A stretch of DNA of 64,000 nucleotides, from NCBI GenBank assembly GCA_051888795.1, contig JBJFCD010000050.1, forward strand, positions 1-64,000, given 5' to 3'. Position numbers and translations under genes: made by a program. The stretch's first letter is position 1, and each line of letters starts with the position of its first letter. The stretch comes from MD308 sp051888795. GTDB taxonomy: Bacteria > Bacillota > Clostridia > Lachnospirales > Lachnospiraceae. The notes below the pieces were generated by a model. It searched no databases. It was not told the origin of the DNA and saw only the letters and a program-made list of their open reading frames with translations. Below, piece by piece: positions 63,429 through 64,000 of the stretch.

Positions 63429-64000
63429 ATGAAATATGGATATTTTGATGACACAAAAAAAGAATACGTAATTACCGATCCAAGAACTCCAAATCCATGG
63501 ATCAATTATCTCGGAAATGAAGATTTCTTTTCTTTAATTTCCAACACAGCCGGAGGATACAGTTTCTATAAGGATGCAAAGCTCCTGCGTCTAACGCGTT
63601 ACCGCTATAATAATATTCCTGCAGATACAAATGGCCGCTATTATTTCATCAAAGATGGGGATACGATCTGGACTCCTGGCTGGCAGCCGATACAGACTGA
63701 GCTTGATTTTTATGAATGCCATCACGGACTGGGTTATACCAGCATTCAATCCGAGAAAAACAAAATTAAAGCTTCTATGACTGCTTTTGTTCCCTTGCAT
63801 GAAACTTGTGAAGTTAATTACCTGGTCTTACGCAATGACAGTCACTCTGTACGTAAACTGACATTAACTTCTTATGTGGAATTCTGTTTTTGGAATGCTG
63901 TTGATGACGCTTCTAATTTCCAGCGCAACTTAAGTCTGGGGGAAGTCGAAGTTACAGATTCTGAGATTTATCACAAAACGGAATATAGAGAGCGAAGAAA
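63429..64000 (+). CDS. GH94 cellobiose-phosphorylase-like enzyme, 5' part
   Basis: 190 codons before the right edge. It begins MKYGYFDDTKKEYVITDP and has TPNPWINYLGNEDFFSLIS, GGYSFYKDAKLLRLTRYR, DGDTIWTPGWQP and CHHGLGYTSI, the amino-terminal beta-sandwich of glycoside phosphorylase family 94. GGAAAGGAAC lies upstream. Such enzymes split beta-linked glucosides (cellobiose, cellodextrins, others) with phosphate to give a sugar 1-phosphate, saving ATP. The catalytic Asp lies in the missing part, so the exact substrate cannot be judged. Confidence 0.88.
   Translation, partial: MKYGYFDDTKKEYVITDPRTPNPWINYLGNEDFFSLISNTAGGYSFYKDAKLLRLTRYRYNNIPADTNGRYYFIKDGDTIWTPGWQPIQTELDFYECHHGLGYTSIQSEKNKIKASMTAFVPLHETCEVNYLVLRNDSHSVRKLTLTSYVEFCFWNAVDDASNFQRNLSLGEVEVTDSEIYHKTEYRERR

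Overview
The window looks like chromosomal DNA of an anaerobic gut Firmicute of the Lachnospiraceae (Clostridia; the Mediterraneibacter/Blautia/Dorea neighbourhood). The evidence is AT-rich DNA with strong AGGAGG ribosome sites, pyrophosphate-type phosphofructokinases, class II GalT, rubrerythrin, LarB/LarC, ThiSFGHE, a YesMN-type two-component system with GH42 and GH94 enzymes, and several proteins of kinds typical of that family. The genus is inference. I see no phage, IS element, CRISPR array or replication origin.

Layout. 0-13.5 kb: start of a DUF3791 gene, a Csp-like S8 protease, rubrerythrin (whose start codon sits in a long hairpin), a family 2 glycosyltransferase, two PPi-phosphofructokinase paralogues flanking a pseudokinase/TPR plus Ig-domain membrane gene pair, glpK with a truncated DUF1667 gene, and a beta-helix lipoprotein. 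13.5-18.8 kb: tRNA-Arg, a pyridoxal-type kinase, galT-galK with a divergent AraC regulator and three phased operator-like repeats, tRNA-Ser, and an unassigned structured RNA. 18.8-24.7 kb: a TPP-riboswitch-led thiSFGHE cluster running into larB-larC. 24.7-32.1 kb: a saccharopine-dehydrogenase-family gene behind a divergent tandem glycine-riboswitch-like leader, a large BIG2/NlpC-like surface protein, and an SPFH / zinc-ribbon / TPM cluster related to Bacillus ydjGHI.

32.2-46.9 kb: a zone of gene decay followed by sulfur and PLP genes. tcdA has an internal deletion, an HMA-TauE/SafE-cupredoxin gene has an in-frame TGA, a DUF2318 gene has lost its start, a glutamate-cysteine-ligase-like gene has an in-frame TAG, and a C39-like peptidase lacks its middle. 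Between these lies an intact amino-acid ABC transporter preceded by a 51-codon Cys/Met-rich leader ORF and a terminator, then a class II amidotransferase, a cysteine-free Rrf2 regulator (CymR-like), cysK, pdxST, an IscR-like Rrf2 regulator and an FAD oxidoreductase. Together these suggest cysteine uptake and synthesis, with PLP supply, under Cys-responsive control.

47-64 kb: a secreted discoidin/DUF6273/FN3 protein next to a TetR fragment; an AraC regulator with DUF4867 and an L-fucose/L-arabinose-isomerase-family protein; then a glycan-use locus with sensor kinase, response regulator, GH42 beta-galactosidase, LplABC-type ABC importer, DUF624 protein, and a GH94 cellobiose-phosphorylase-like gene running off the right edge. 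This locus probably imports a beta-linked oligosaccharide and splits it in the cytoplasm by hydrolysis and phosphorolysis.
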